Positions 1 through 10,476 of a stretch of DNA of 64,000 bases are shown here, one piece after another. The notes under the pieces were generated by a model. The model ran no database searches, had not been told where the DNA came from, and saw only the letters and a program-made list of their open reading frames with translations. Positions within the stretch are counted from its first letter, which is position 1. Each line of letters begins with the position of its first letter. The position numbers and the translations under genes are program-made. The DNA is from Pseudomonas reactans (GTDB lineage: Bacteria; Pseudomonadota; Gammaproteobacteria; Pseudomonadales; Pseudomonadaceae). The stretch spans positions 295,279-359,278 of the forward strand of contig NZ_JACAPG010000011.1 of the NCBI RefSeq assembly GCF_013385825.1, read 5' to 3'.

Positions 1-47
1 GGTATCCGGCGTAACGTTCTAGCGTTCCCAACAACAAGGAGTGTTTT

Positions 48-1076
48 ATGCAACGTGGTCTCTCAACCCTGAAAAACCTGTTCCGGAGTGTTCTGCTTTT
101 GTCCGCACTCACTGCTGCAAGCGCCCAGGCGGCGGAAAAGATCGACCTGATCATCGACACCGACCCCGGCGCCGATGACGTGGTGGCCTTGCTGTTCGCC
201 ATGGCGTCCCCGGATGAGCTGAATATCCGCGCGCTGACTACCGTCGCCGGCAACGTGCGCCTGGACAAGACCTCCCGCAACGCGCGCCTGGCCCGCGAGT
301 GGGCAGGGCGCGAGGAAATTCCGGTGTACGCCGGTGCGCCAGCGCCGCTGCTGCGCAAGCCGATCTACGCCGAGAACATCCATGGCAAGGAGGGTATTTC
401 CGGCGTCACCGTGCATGAGCCCAAGAAGGGCCTGGCGGACGGCAATGCCGTTGACTACCTGATCAAGACCCTGAGCACCGCCAAGCCGCACAGCATCACC
501 CTCGCCATGCTCGGCCCGCAGACCAACCTGGCGCTGGCACTGACCCAGGCGCCTGAAATCACCCAAGGCATCAAGGAAGTAGTGGTGATGGGTGGTGCGC
601 ACTTCAATGGCGGCAATATCACTCCGGTGGCTGAATTCAACCTGTTCGCCGACCCGGTGGCTGCCGAGATTGTGCTTAAGAGTGGCGTCAAGCTGACCTA
701 CCTGCCGCTGGACGTGACCCACAAGGTGTTGACCAGCGAGGCACGCCTGAAAAAGATCGCCGACATCAAGAACAACGCGAGCAAGGTGGTGGGCGATATT
801 CTTAACGAATACGTCAAGGGCGACATGGAGCACTACGGTATTCCAGGTGGCCCGGTGCATGACGCTACCGTCATCGCTTACCTGCTCAAGCCTTCGCTGT
901 TCAGTGGTCGTCAGGCCAATATGGTGGTCGATAGCCGTGAGGGGCCGACCTTCGGGCAGACCATCGTCGATTGGTACGACGGCCTGAAGCAGGAAAAGAA
1001 TGTGTTCTGGGTTGAGAACGGCGACGCCCAGGGCTTTTTCGATCTGCTGACCGAGCGTCTGGCGCGTCTGAAGTAA
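48..1076 (+). CDS. Periplasmic inosine/uridine-preferring nucleoside hydrolase
   Basis: This 342-residue protein belongs to the nucleoside N-ribohydrolase (IUNH) family, which splits ribonucleosides into base and ribose. The Ca-binding motif DTDPGADD lies at residues 37-44 (D37, D39, D43, D44), as the family requires. Residues 1-29 form a signal peptide (basic N-terminus, hydrophobic core, ASAQAA cleavage region), so the enzyme is probably exported; many bacterial relatives are cytoplasmic. The ATG is preceded by AAGGAG at good spacing. The gene ends at a GC-rich hairpin. No transporter adjoins it, so the fate of the released base and ribose cannot be read from context. Substrate preference cannot be told from sequence. 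Confidence 0.92.
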   Translation: MQRGLSTLKNLFRSVLLLSALTAASAQAAEKIDLIIDTDPGADDVVALLFAMASPDELNIRALTTVAGNVRLDKTSRNARLAREWAGREEIPVYAGAPAPLLRKPIYAENIHGKEGISGVTVHEPKKGLADGNAVDYLIKTLSTAKPHSITLAMLGPQTNLALALTQAPEITQGIKEVVVMGGAHFNGGNITPVAEFNLFADPVAAEIVLKSGVKLTYLPLDVTHKVLTSEARLKKIADIKNNASKVVGDILNEYVKGDMEHYGIPGGPVHDATVIAYLLKPSLFSGRQANMVVDSREGPTFGQTIVDWYDGLKQEKNVFWVENGDAQGFFDLLTERLARLK

Positions 1077-1083
1077 TGGTTCT

Positions 1084-1107
1084 ACCGGTCGGCGTTCGCC
1101 GACCGGT
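1084..1107. terminator. Hairpin between convergent genes
   Basis: A perfect inverted repeat (ACCGGTCGGC, loop GTTC, GCCGACCGGT) follows the nucleoside hydrolase and lies just past the end of the opposing small gene. It has only a weak T-run (TTCTT) on the plus strand, so termination is likely but not strong. Confidence 0.6.
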
Positions 1108-1109
1108 TC

Positions 1110-1322
1110 TTATTCGCGCTCGGGGTCGTGTGCCCCCATGTGATCGGCCGGGTATTTCTCGAATATCTGGCCGATGAACGCTTGCGCCGCCTGCGTGCCC
1201 AGTTCCTTGACCAGCAGGTCGATACCGATGATTGCCAATTCCTCTGGGCTGCCGGGGCTGTAGGAGCTTTGCCCTTGGGGCCATTTGGCTTTGATGTCGG
1301 CTTGGAGCGTTACGGTGGTCAT
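1110..1322 (-). CDS. Small conserved-type hypothetical protein (70 aa)
   Basis: A 70-residue acidic protein without signal peptide, membrane segment or recognised motif. The start ATG at 1322 has only a weak purine-rich site (GCGAGA). It is convergent with the nucleoside hydrolase and shares the hairpin between them. The composition (charged C-terminus HDPERE, no low-complexity run) is that of a real small protein rather than a shadow frame, but I do not recognise the family. Confidence 0.6.
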   Translation of the reverse strand: MTTVTLQADIKAKWPQGQSSYSPGSPEELAIIGIDLLVKELGTQAAQAFIGQIFEKYPADHMGAHDPERE

Positions 1323-1492
1323 GACTGTCTCGCGGGGCTGAAAGTACTGGGCAGTGCGCTGGAACGCGGTTCTTACGGGCTCAGTTAACCATTTTGCAGC
1401 GCGTTTGGCACTGATACTTAGGCATGAGGCGATTCGGAATGACGTCGCTGCTGTGCGACACTGTCTGCCTGTTTAATTGCCGGGGACACCAC

Positions 1493-1801
1493 GTGCAGAT
1501 CGATTTGAACAACCCCGAGAACCTGACATTGGCGAATGTGCGCCAACTGCTTGCCAGTGCCAGCGACGACGAACATACCCAGTTGCGGGTGACCGGGAGC
1601 GGAATCGCCTATATCTCATCAGGTAAGGTGGTGGGCGGTGTGGATATCGACGGCCTGCTGTTTCGTTTGGAGACCTGGGCAAGAGGCTCCGGATACGTCG
1701 GCAATGTGGCCGCCAGTGATGAAGTCTGGGTGACCCAGATTTTCAATGCGCTGAAGCAGAATTGGCCGAAGCCGGCGTTTGACTACATCGACATCTACTG
1801 A
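1493..1801 (+). CDS. Small hypothetical protein, GTG start (102 aa)
   Basis: I place the start at the GTG at 1493 (VQIDLNNPENLTLANV), because upstream codons in the same frame look non-coding and Cys-rich while the sequence from here on has normal Pseudomonas codon use; GGGGAC lies upstream as a possible ribosome site. The 102-residue product is soluble, with no signal peptide. Its C-terminal half (VWVTQIFNALKQNWPKP) looks like an amphipathic helix. I do not recognise the family. Confidence 0.6.
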   Translation: MQIDLNNPENLTLANVRQLLASASDDEHTQLRVTGSGIAYISSGKVVGGVDIDGLLFRLETWARGSGYVGNVAASDEVWVTQIFNALKQNWPKPAFDYIDIY

Positions 1802-1945
1802 TTTCGTTCATATCTGGTCACGATTGACCGGGCGAATGCCTGTCGAGAGTCAGGCAGACTTGCCCGGCGGCGGTTTACGTCTTGAAACCAATCCGCCCAT
1901 TCGCTGTCGCACGATCTCTGTCCATTTTTTATCATAGGAGGCTTC

Positions 1946-2266
1946 ATGCCTTGGAAGCTCGCATCATTCGGTACTTTGTTGGCAGCACTCGCGTTGGCGG
2001 GTTGCAGCACCCCGGGTGCCTCTGAGCCAGCCAAAGACGCCGCCGTGGCCGATGCCGGTCATAGCCGCTGTGAGTCGAAGGCCGCCGAATTCACCATCGG
2101 CCAGAAAGCTTCGCCCCAGTTGCTGGAGCAGGCGCGCACCCGTGCTGGTGCTCAGAACGCCCGCATCCTCAAGCCTAACGACATGATCACCCTGGAATAC
2201 CGCTCTGACCGCTTGAACCTGAACACCGACGACAACCTGGTGATCACACGAGTCAATTGCGGCTAA
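1946..2266 (+). CDS. Lipoprotein, peptidase inhibitor I78 type
   Basis: A 106-residue protein with a lipobox (LALAGCS, Cys at residue 19-20), so it should be anchored in the envelope. The C-terminal part (ILKPNDMITLEYRSDRLNL ... DNLVITRVNCG) fits the I78 family of small peptidase inhibitors, where the pattern RxDRLNxxxD is typical. The first Cys after the linker (HSRCES) and the last Cys (VNCG) may form the disulfide seen in the family. AGGAGG precedes the ATG, and a strong terminator follows. The I78 assignment rests on pattern memory only. Confidence 0.75.
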   Translation: MPWKLASFGTLLAALALAGCSTPGASEPAKDAAVADAGHSRCESKAAEFTIGQKASPQLLEQARTRAGAQNARILKPNDMITLEYRSDRLNLNTDDNLVITRVNCG

Positions 2267-2292
2267 ATCGCTTCAGGCTTTTGCAGCGCCCA

Positions 2293-2325
2293 TAAAAAAC
2301 CCCGTCACATGGACGGGGTTTTTTT
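2293..2325. terminator. Bidirectional intrinsic terminator
   Basis: CCCCGTC-ACATG-GACGGGG stem with A-run on the left and seven T on the right. It serves the I78 lipoprotein on the plus strand and the cold-shock gene on the minus strand. Confidence 0.9.
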
Positions 2326-2339
2326 AGCTCAGCGGAGAA

Positions 2340-2552
2340 TTACTCGCCGCGAACCTGTGCAGCTTGCATACCCTTTTGGCCTTTCTCAGCCACGAAGGAA
2401 ACGGTTTGGCCTTCTTTCAGGCTTTTGAAACCGTCGCTTTCGATAGCTTTGAAGTGTACGAACAGGTCGTCACCGCCACCTTGAGGAGTGATGAAGCCGA
2501 AGCCTTTTTCATCGTTGAACCATTTAACGGTGCCGGTTTGGCGATTAGACAT
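2340..2552 (-). CDS. cspA: Cold-shock protein, CspA family
   Basis: A 70-residue single cold-shock domain with both RNA-binding motifs, KGFGFI (RNP1) and DLFVHF (RNP2), and the canonical start TGTVKWFN. It is a nucleic-acid chaperone. The start is the ATG at 2552 (MSNRQTG), preceded by TTGGAG; longer in-frame starts add a non-homologous leader. The upstream stretch to about 2700 probably is a long 5' untranslated leader, as is usual for csp genes. The specific paralogue (cspA, capB, cspD) cannot be told here; the symbol stands for the family. Confidence 0.93.
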   Translation of the reverse strand: MSNRQTGTVKWFNDEKGFGFITPQGGGDDLFVHFKAIESDGFKSLKEGQTVSFVAEKGQKGMQAAQVRGE

Positions 2553-2708
2553 GGTGTATCTCCAAGAAACATATATTTTCAGTAGTGCTGTGCTGCTCAG
2601 GCCAACTGGGCACACCGGGCTATCATAGTCGAAATGTTCGGCTTGGGAGCCCCCCCAAGGCATTGTTTGCTAATCAATAGCGTTGCGTTTAGCCCCTGAT
2701 CCGTCTGA

Positions 2709-2733
2709 AAGCCCCGATTTACGGGGCTTCGGC
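2709..2733 (-). terminator. Possible terminator of the 2842-3156 gene
   Basis: A stem AAGCCCC / GGGGCTT with a six-base loop lies between the small secreted protein gene and cspA. On the minus strand it is followed by a short TTTC run, so it could stop transcripts from the upstream gene before the csp leader. The rest of 2553-2841 shows no coding signal. Confidence 0.5.
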
Positions 2734-2841
2734 TCGAAATATCAACTGTTAAAAAAAGCCGTAAAAGCTGCGTATTTTGTGAGAAATGGCAGTTTTTAGG
2801 CCTTTTTTCCAGCGAAACAGCCGTGTGATCAGCGGCAAATC

Positions 2842-3156
2842 TTACTTTTTCTTCACGACTTTGCAGGACGAAATAGCCGCGACTGCTTTGTTTTTAAGCT
2901 CCGGGCTGGCGTTCTGATTTGTCATCAGTTCCTTGATTTCGGTAGTGCTCAGCTCGGCGTTGATCTTGTCAGCGCCACATTCGCAATGGGCTTTGGCAGT
3001 TTTGACGTCTACGTTCTGACTGGCGGCTGCGCTGCAGTCGCTGACGAAGCTATCGCGAGCACCGGCTGGCCAGTTCGACGGCGCTGCAGCTTGTGCGCCG
3101 AGGGAGAGGAAGGTCAGGGAGGCGGCGAGAGCGAGGGTAGAGGTAAAACGCATCAT
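2842..3156 (-). CDS. Small exported protein with four cysteines
   Basis: Start chosen at the ATG at 3156, because AAGGAG sits 7 bases before it. The 104-residue product starts with a clear signal peptide (MMRFTSTLALAASLTFLSLGAQA) and has four cysteines in the mature part (SDCSAAA, AHCECG, SSCKVV), which suggests two disulfides in the periplasm. The C-terminus is lysine-rich (KVVKKK). I do not recognise a named family, although small Cys-containing exported proteins of this kind are common in Pseudomonas. Confidence 0.75.
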   Translation of the reverse strand: MMRFTSTLALAASLTFLSLGAQAAAPSNWPAGARDSFVSDCSAAASQNVDVKTAKAHCECGADKINAELSTTEIKELMTNQNASPELKNKAVAAISSCKVVKKK

Positions 3157-3523
3157 GAGGATGCTCCTTTGGGTCGAGGACGAACGGCGATTCTCAGTGG
3201 GTTTGAGGCATTGCGTACAGCTCAAGTTCACTTTTGCAGCTATAAAGGGCGGAATTTGTATTTACGCAATATAGCGGCGGCACGATGACCGTTCATCTGT
3301 GCTAGCATCTTCCGCCTGGCTATTTCCAGGCGCGCCCATTGCCGCCTTGCCATGTTCTTTTTAGCTCACTCCAGTCACTCTGGTTCGATTATCGGTTGGC
3401 CGAAAGGCTCCTGCCGCTGTAAGGCAGGCGTTCATCATTGAACGGCCTGGTATTGGATCTTGTACTGGCTCATCCCAACCCACGTGACCTTTGGTAGGGG
3501 TCACCACTAGGAGAGGAGGCGCC
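3157..3523. other. Intergenic region before thrS
   Basis: No gene is seen in these 367 bases. A hairpin (CGCCTGG-CTATTT-CCAGGCG, 3313-3332) without T-run lies in what should be the thrS leader. A weak promoter-like pair TTGCAG (3234) and TGTATT (3257) is present at 17-base spacing. ThrS leaders in other bacteria carry tRNA-like operators, but I cannot show one here. Confidence 0.4.
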
Positions 3524-5446
3524 ATGCCAACTATTACTCTTCCCGACGGCAGTCAACGTTCTTTCGATCATTCGGTTTCCGTAGCTGAGGTCGCCGCATC
3601 CATTGGTGCAGGCCTGGCCAAGGCCACCGTGGCCGGCAAGGTCGACGGCAAGCTCGTTGATGCCAGCGACCTGATCACCGGCGATGCCAGCCTGCAAATC
3701 ATCACGCCCAAGGATCAAGAGGGGCTGGAGATCATTCGCCACTCTTGCGCGCACTTGATTGGCCACGCGGTCAAGCAACTGTATCCAACCGCAAAAATGG
3801 TGATCGGTCCGGTCATTGAAGAAGGCTTCTATTACGACATCGCCTATGAGCGTCCTTTCACTCCGGACGACTTGGCTGCGATCGAGCAGCGTATGCACCA
3901 GCTGATCGAAAAAGATTACGACGTGATCAAGAAGGTCACGCCGCGCGCCGAAGTGATCGACGTGTTCACCGCGCGTGGCGAAGACTACAAGCTGCGCCTG
4001 GTGGAAGATATGCCGGAAGAACAGGCCATGGGTCTGTACTACCACGAAGAATACGTCGACATGTGCCGTGGCCCGCACGTGCCGAACACGCGCTTCCTCA
4101 AGTCGTTCAAGCTGACCAAGCTGTCGGGCGCCTACTGGCGTGGTGACGCGAAGAACGAGCAACTGCAACGGATCTACGGCACCGCCTGGGCTGACAAGAA
4201 GCAGCTGGCGGCCTACATCCAGCGCATCGAAGAAGCCGAAAAACGCGACCACCGCAAGATCGGCAAGCGCCTGAACCTGTTCCACCTCCAGGAAGAAGCG
4301 CCGGGCATGGTGTTCTGGCACCCGAACGGCTGGACCCTGTACCAGGTGCTCGAGCAGTACATGCGCAAGGTTCAGCGTGAGAACGGCTACCTGGAAATCA
4401 AGACGCCCCAGGTTGTTGACCGTAGCCTCTGGGAGAAATCCGGGCACTGGGCCAACTACGCCGACAACATGTTCACCACCCAGTCGGAAAACCGCGACTA
4501 CGCCATCAAGCCGATGAACTGCCCGTGCCACGTGCAGGTGTTCAACCAAGGCCTGAAGAGCTACCGCGAGTTGCCGATGCGCCTGGCTGAGTTCGGTGCC
4601 TGCCACCGTAACGAGCCATCGGGTGCGCTGCACGGCATCATGCGTGTGCGTGGTTTTACTCAGGATGACGCCCACATCTTCTGCACCGAAGAGCAGATGC
4701 AGGCCGAATCCGCCGCGTTCATCAAGCTGACCATGGATGTTTATCGCGATTTCGGCTTTACCGAAGTCGAGATGAAGCTGTCCACTCGTCCGGAAAAACG
4801 CGTCGGTTCCGACGAGCTGTGGGATCGCGCCGAAGCTGCACTGGCCGCTGCGCTCGACAGTGCGGGCCTTGCGTACGATCTGCAGCCGGGCGAAGGCGCG
4901 TTCTACGGTCCGAAGATCGAGTTCTCGCTGAAAGATTGCCTTGGCCGCGTCTGGCAGTGTGGTACCCTGCAGCTCGATTTTAACCTGCCGATCCGTCTGG
5001 GCGCCGAATACGTGTCCGAAGACAACAGCCGTAAACACCCGGTTATGCTGCACCGGGCGATCCTCGGTTCGTTCGAACGGTTCGTCGGGATCCTGATCGA
5101 GCACTACGAGGGTGCATTCCCTGCGTGGCTGGCTCCGACCCAGGCAGTGATCATGAATATCACTGATAAACAGGCAGATTTTGCCGCCGAAGTTGAAAAA
5201 ACTCTCAACGAAAGCGGGTTTCGTGCCAAGTCCGACTTGAGAAATGAAAAGATCGGCTTTAAAATCCGCGAGCATACTTTGCTCAAGGTTCCCTATCTTT
5301 TGGTTATCGGAGATCGGGAAGTCGAGATGCAGACTGTCGCTGTGCGTACTCGTGAAGGTGCTGACCTGGGCTCGATGCCCGTCGCCCAGTTCGCTGAGTT
5401 CCTCGCGCAAGCGGTTTCCCGGCGTGGTCGCCCAGATTCGGAGTAA
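3524..5446 (+). CDS. thrS: Threonyl-tRNA synthetase
   Basis: 640 residues, the usual bacterial length. Domains in order: TGS (about 1-61), the second-additional editing domain with the HxxxH-type motif in [10 protein letters not shown] and the CRGPHV segment, the class II catalytic core with the zinc-binding MNCPCH motif and [10 protein letters not shown], motif 3 ([11 protein letters not shown]), and the C-terminal anticodon-binding domain. It charges tRNA-Thr and edits mischarged Ser. The start is ATG 3524, with AGGAGAGGAGG just before; an upstream in-frame start would add 11 non-homologous residues. It heads the classic thrS-infC-rpmI-rplT-pheST-ihfA block, with infC starting immediately after its stop. 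Confidence 0.98.
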   Translation: MPTITLPDGSQRSFDHSVSVAEVAASIGAGLAKATVAGKVDGKLVDASDLITGDASLQIITPKDQEGLEIIRHSCAHLIGHAVKQLYPTAKMVIGPVIEEGFYYDIAYERPFTPDDLAAIEQRMHQLIEKDYDVIKKVTPRAEVIDVFTARGEDYKLRLVEDMPEEQAMGLYYHEEYVDMCRGPHVPNTRFLKSFKLTKLSGAYWRGDAKNEQLQRIYGTAWADKKQLAAYIQRIEEAEKRDHRKIGKRLNLFHLQEEAPGMVFWHPNGWTLYQVLEQYMRKVQRENGYLEIKTPQVVDRSLWEKSGHWANYADNMFTTQSENRDYAIKPMNCPCHVQVFNQGLKSYRELPMRLAEFGACHRNEPSGALHGIMRVRGFTQDDAHIFCTEEQMQAESAAFIKLTMDVYRDFGFTEVEMKLSTRPEKRVGSDELWDRAEAALAAALDSAGLAYDLQPGEGAFYGPKIEFSLKDCLGRVWQCGTLQLDFNLPIRLGAEYVSEDNSRKHPVMLHRAILGSFERFVGILIEHYEGAFPAWLAPTQAVIMNITDKQADFAAEVEKTLNESGFRAKSDLRNEKIGFKIREHTLLKVPYLLVIGDREVEMQTVAVRTREGADLGSMPVAQFAEFLAQAVSRRGRPDSE

Positions 5447-5451
5447 TTATT
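5440..5451 (+). promoter_or_regulatory. infC ribosome site and AUU start
   Basis: GGAG at 5440-5443 lies inside the last codons of thrS, and ATT triplets at 5446, 5449 and 5452 follow in the infC frame. The ATT at 5449 gives the known Pseudomonas N-terminus [11 protein letters not shown] at 5-base spacing from GGAG. AUU starts of infC are known in E. coli to let IF3 repress its own translation. Confidence 0.8.
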
Positions 5452-5997
5452 ATTAAGCGTGAAATGAGACAAGATAAACGAGCTGCACCGAAAGCCCCGA
5501 TCAACGAGAATATCTCGGCACGCGAGGTTCGGTTAATTGGCGCTGACGGCGAGCAGATTGGCATCGTCTCGATTGATGAAGCGCTTCGTATCGCTGAAGA
5601 GTCCAAATTGGACCTGGTGGAAATCTCCGCCGACGCAGTCCCGCCTGTTTGCCGGGTGATGGACTACGGCAAGTCGATCTTCGAAAAGAAGAAGCAGATT
5701 GCTGCGGCGAAGAAGAACCAGAAGCAGATTCAAGTAAAAGAAATCAAGTTTCGTCCAGGGACGGAGGAAGGGGATTACCAGGTAAAACTGCGCAACCTGG
5801 TACGTTTCCTGAGTGATGGGGACAGGGCCAAGGTATCCTTGCGATTCCGCGGCCGTGAGATGGCCCACCAGGAGCTGGGCATGGAACTCCTCAAGCGGGT
5901 TGAAGCTGACCTGCTCGAGTACGGTTCCGTTGAACAGCATCCTAAGATGGAAGGACGCCAGCTGATCATGGTCATCGCCCCGAAAAAGAAGAAGTAA
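5449..5997 (+). CDS. infC: Translation initiation factor IF-3
   Basis: 182 residues from the ATT at 5449; the first ATG in frame (5464) would remove five N-terminal residues that are conserved in the genus. The N-domain holds [14 protein letters not shown], followed by the lysine-rich linker ([14 protein letters not shown]) and the C-domain with [23 protein letters not shown]3 binds the 30S subunit, prevents subunit joining and selects the initiator tRNA and start codon. The rare start codon is the basis of its autoregulation in enteric bacteria and probably here as well. It sits between thrS and the L35 gene. Confidence 0.96.
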   Translation: MIKREMRQDKRAAPKAPINENISAREVRLIGADGEQIGIVSIDEALRIAEESKLDLVEISADAVPPVCRVMDYGKSIFEKKKQIAAAKKNQKQIQVKEIKFRPGTEEGDYQVKLRNLVRFLSDGDRAKVSLRFRGREMAHQELGMELLKRVEADLLEYGSVEQHPKMEGRQLIMVIAPKKKK

Positions 5998-6057
5998 TCA
6001 ACAGGGCACGGCAGGCCTTCTGATTATGTTTATCAACTGAATGCGGAGTATCCGAAC

Positions 6058-6252
6058 ATGCCAAAGATGAAGACTAAAAGTGGTGCTGCTAAGCGGTTTC
6101 TGAAAACTGCTAACGGTATCAAGCACAAGCACGCTTTCAAGAGCCACATCCTGACCAAAATGTCGACCAAGCGTAAGCGTCAACTGCGCGGTAGCAGCTT
6201 GCTGCATCCGTCTGACGTGGCAAAAGTCGAGCGCATGCTGCGCCTTCGTTAA
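6058..6252 (+). CDS. rpmI: 50S ribosomal protein L35
   Basis: 64 residues starting [14 protein letters not shown], the conserved start of L35, and strongly basic throughout. It belongs to the large ribosomal subunit. GGAG precedes the ATG. It lies 60 bases after infC and 30 before rplT in the usual infC-rpmI-rplT order; in E. coli this group is repressed by L20, but I cannot see the operator with certainty here. Confidence 0.98.
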   Translation: MPKMKTKSGAAKRFLKTANGIKHKHAFKSHILTKMSTKRKRQLRGSSLLHPSDVAKVERMLRLR

Positions 6253-6282
6253 TTTTTGGATCAAGAATAGAGGAAGTAACTC

Positions 6283-6639
6283 ATGGCTCGTGTAAAGCGT
6301 GGCGTCATTGCCCGTAAACGTCACAAAAAAATTCTGAAACTTGCTAAAGGCTACTACGGCGCGCGTTCACGCGTATTCCGTGTTGCCAAGCAAGCGGTAA
6401 TCAAGGCAGGCCAATACGCCTACCGCGACCGTCGTCAGAAAAAACGTCAGTTCCGCGCTCTGTGGATCGCTCGTATCAACGCTGGTGCACGTGTTAACGG
6501 TCTGTCCTACAGCCGTTTCATCGCTGGCCTGAAAAAAGCTTCCATCGAGATCGACCGTAAGGTTCTGGCCGAACTGGCAGTGAACGAAAAAGCGGTGTTT
6601 GCTGCGATTGTCGAGAAAGCTAAAGCCACTCTGGCTTAA
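6283..6639 (+). CDS. rplT: 50S ribosomal protein L20
   Basis: 118 residues, [23 protein letters not shown], the standard L20 N-terminus. It is an early assembly protein that binds 23S rRNA and, in known cases, also represses its own operon. AGAGGAAGT precedes the ATG. It is followed by 109 bases with two hairpins before pheS. Confidence 0.98.
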   Translation: MARVKRGVIARKRHKKILKLAKGYYGARSRVFRVAKQAVIKAGQYAYRDRRQKKRQFRALWIARINAGARVNGLSYSRFIAGLKKASIEIDRKVLAELAVNEKAVFAAIVEKAKATLA

Positions 6640-6651
6640 GTACCCCCGACA

Positions 6652-7765
<1,114 letters not shown>

Positions 7766-7791
7766 TCGTAACGAATCTTTAGGAGAGCAGG

Positions 7792-10170
7792 ATGAAATTC
7801 AGTGAACAATGGCTGCGTGGCTGGGTAAGCCCGCAGGTAGATCGCGACGCGCTGGTTGCGCGTCTGTCGATGGCCGGTCTTGAGGTCGATAGCGTAACGC
7901 CGGCCGCCGGTGTTTTCAGCGGTGTGGTCGTGGGCGAGGTGCTAAGCACCGAACAACACCCCGATGCCGACAAATTGCGCGTGTGCCAGGTCAGCAATGG
8001 CGCGGAAACCTTCCAGGTCGTGTGCGGAGCGCCAAACGTGCGCCCGGGCCTGAAGATCCCGTTTGCCATGATCGGTGCCGAGTTGCCGGGCGACTTCAAG
8101 ATCAAGAAGGCCAAGCTGCGTGGCGTTGAGTCCAACGGCATGCTGTGCTCCCAGGCCGAGCTGCAAGTCGGTGAGGGCAACGATGGCTTGATGGAGCTGC
8201 CGGCCGACGCGCCAGTGGGCCAGGACATCCGCGGTTACCTGGAACTGGAAGATGCCAGCATCGAGGTCGACCTGACCCCGAACCGTGGCGACTGCCTGTC
8301 ATTGGCTGGTTTGGCCCGTGAAGTCGGCGCGTTGTACAACGCCCCGGTCACCCGTCCTGTGGTTGCTGCCGTGCCAGCAGTGCACGACGAAGTGCGCCCG
8401 ATCGACGTGCTGGCGCCAAACGCATGCCCGCGTTACCTGGGCCGTGTGATCCGCAACGTTGACCTTTCCAAGCCTACGCCGCTGTGGATGGTTGAGCGCC
8501 TGCGCCGTGCCGATGTGCGCAGCATCGATGCTGCCGTCGATATCACCAACTACGTGATGTTGGAGCTGGGTCAACCGCTACACGCGTTCGACCTCGCCGA
8601 AATCAACGGCGGCATTCGCGTACGTATGGCTGAAGAAGGCGAGAAGCTGGTGCTGCTCGACGGTCAGGAAGTCAGCCTGCGTGCCGACACCCTGGTCATC
8701 GCCGACCACTCCCGCGCCCTGGCGATTGCCGGCGTGATGGGTGGCGAGCACAGCGGTGTGTCCGCTACTACCCGTGACGTGTTCCTTGAGAGTGCGTTCT
8801 TCGACCAGATCGCCATCGCCGGCAAAGCCCGTTCCTACGGCCTGCACACCGATGCCTCACACCGCTACGAGCGTGGTGTGGACTGGAACCTCGCCCGTGA
8901 AGCCATGGAGCGCGCCACTGGCCTGCTGCTGGAAATCACCGGTGGCGAAGCCGGCCCGATCACCGAAACCGTCAACGAACAGTTCCTGCCGTCCGTTGCA
9001 CCGATCACCCTGCGTGCCAAAAGCGTTGAGCAGATGCTTGGCCTGGTCATCGAACCGGCTGAAATCGAGCAACTGTTGTCGGCCCTCGGCCTGGCTATTT
9101 CCTCGAGTGGGGAAGGGCAGTGGCAGGTTGAAGTACCAAGCCATCGCTTCGATATCAGCCTGGAAGTCGACCTGATCGAAGAACTGGCGCGTCTCTACGG
9201 CTACAACCGCCTGCCGGTTCGTTACCCGCAAGCGCGCCTGGCGCCACAGCCGAAGGCCGAAGCGCGTGCGCACCTGCCGGAGCTGCGTCGCCTGCTGGTT
9301 GCCCGTGGTTATCAGGAAGCGGTGACCTACAGTTTCATCGATCCTAAGCAGTTCGAGCTGTTCAGCCCAGGCGTCGAGCCACTGTTGCTGGCCAATCCGA
9401 TCTCCAACGACATGGCAGCCATGCGTTCGTCGCTGTGGCCAGGCTTGGTGAAAGCCCTTTCCCATAACCTGAACCGTCAACAAGATCGGGTGCGCATGTT
9501 CGAAAGTGGCCTGCGCTTCGTCGGTCAGCTGGATGGCCTGAAGCAAGAACCGATGCTGGCCGGTGTGGTTTGCGGCAGCCGTCTGCCTGAAGGCTGGGCA
9601 CAGGGTCGCGACGCTGTGGACTTCTTCGACGTCAAGGCTGACGTGGAAGCGGTGCTGGGCTTTGCCGGTGCGCTGGATGCATTCACCTTCCTGCCGGGCA
9701 GCCATCCTGCATTGCACCCTGGCCAGACGGCACGCATCGAGCGTGAAGGTCGCCTGGTAGGTTTCGTCGGCGCCATTCACCCTGAGCTTTCGAAAACCCT
9801 CGGTCTCGACCGTCCGGTCTTCGTATTTGAACTGGTTCTGGCCGAAGTGGCTTCGGGCAAAATGCCTAAATTCAGCGAGTTGTCGCGCTTCCCTGAAGTG
9901 CGCCGTGACCTGGCGCTGATCGCCGACCGTGAAGTGGCCGCCACTGCCGTTCTGGATGTAATCCGTGAAAATGCAGGGGAATGGCTGACAGACCTCAGGC
10001 TATTTGACGTCTATCAGGGTAAAGGTATTGATCCGCATAGAAAAAGCCTTGCAGTTGGCTTGACCTGGCAGCATCCATCGCGCACTCTTAATGACGATGA
10101 GGTGAATACCACGACACAAAATATCCTCACCTCGCTCGAACAAAGGTTGAACGCCACGTTAAGGAAGTGA
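7792..10170 (+). CDS. pheT: Phenylalanyl-tRNA synthetase beta subunit
   Basis: 792 residues. The N-terminal EMAP/OB-type tRNA-binding domain is visible (VVGEVLSTEQHPDADKLRVC, about 43-62), then the B3/B4 editing domain, B5, and the C-terminal ferredoxin-fold anticodon-binding domain (FSELSRFPEVRRDLALIAD to the end). It recognises tRNA-Phe and removes mischarged Tyr. AGGAGAG precedes the ATG. ihfA starts three bases after its stop, so the two are translationally close. Confidence 0.98.
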   Translation: MKFSEQWLRGWVSPQVDRDALVARLSMAGLEVDSVTPAAGVFSGVVVGEVLSTEQHPDADKLRVCQVSNGAETFQVVCGAPNVRPGLKIPFAMIGAELPGDFKIKKAKLRGVESNGMLCSQAELQVGEGNDGLMELPADAPVGQDIRGYLELEDASIEVDLTPNRGDCLSLAGLAREVGALYNAPVTRPVVAAVPAVHDEVRPIDVLAPNACPRYLGRVIRNVDLSKPTPLWMVERLRRADVRSIDAAVDITNYVMLELGQPLHAFDLAEINGGIRVRMAEEGEKLVLLDGQEVSLRADTLVIADHSRALAIAGVMGGEHSGVSATTRDVFLESAFFDQIAIAGKARSYGLHTDASHRYERGVDWNLAREAMERATGLLLEITGGEAGPITETVNEQFLPSVAPITLRAKSVEQMLGLVIEPAEIEQLLSALGLAISSSGEGQWQVEVPSHRFDISLEVDLIEELARLYGYNRLPVRYPQARLAPQPKAEARAHLPELRRLLVARGYQEAVTYSFIDPKQFELFSPGVEPLLLANPISNDMAAMRSSLWPGLVKALSHNLNRQQDRVRMFESGLRFVGQLDGLKQEPMLAGVVCGSRLPEGWAQGRDAVDFFDVKADVEAVLGFAGALDAFTFLPGSHPALHPGQTARIEREGRLVGFVGAIHPELSKTLGLDRPVFVFELVLAEVASGKMPKFSELSRFPEVRRDLALIADREVAATAVLDVIRENAGEWLTDLRLFDVYQGKGIDPHRKSLAVGLTWQHPSRTLNDDEVNTTTQNILTSLEQRLNATLRK

Positions 10171-10173
10171 CGT

Positions 10174-10476
10174 ATGGGGGCTTTGACGAAAGCTGAGATG
10201 GCGGAACGTCTGTACGAAGAGTTGGGTCTGAACAAGCGCGAAGCCAAGGAATTGGTTGAGCTGTTTTTTGAAGAGATCAGACACGCTCTGGAAGACAACG
10301 AGCAGGTCAAATTGTCCGGTTTCGGCAACTTTGACCTGCGGGACAAACGCCAGCGGCCTGGCCGCAATCCAAAAACGGGAGAAGAAATCCCGATCACGGC
10401 TCGCCGTGTGGTCACCTTTCGTCCAGGGCAGAAGTTGAAGGCCCGAGTTGAGGCTTATGCTGGAACCAAGTCATAA
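10174..10476 (+). CDS. ihfA: Integration host factor alpha subunit
   Basis: 100 residues of the HU/IHF fold. It begins [21 protein letters not shown] and holds the DNA-intercalating beta-arm ([16 protein letters not shown]) with the conserved Pro. With IhfB it bends DNA at specific sites and acts in recombination and sigma-54 promoters. The position after pheT is conserved in gamma-proteobacteria. The ribosome site (AAGGAAG) lies in the last pheT codons. Confidence 0.97.
   Translation: MGALTKAEMAERLYEELGLNKREAKELVELFFEEIRHALEDNEQVKLSGFGNFDLRDKRQRPGRNPKTGEEIPITARRVVTFRPGQKLKARVEAYAGTKS

Noticed and set aside
3470..5410. 646-codon frame opposite thrS
   Set aside because: Shadow of thrS; composition rich in His, Arg and Gln typical of an antisense frame.
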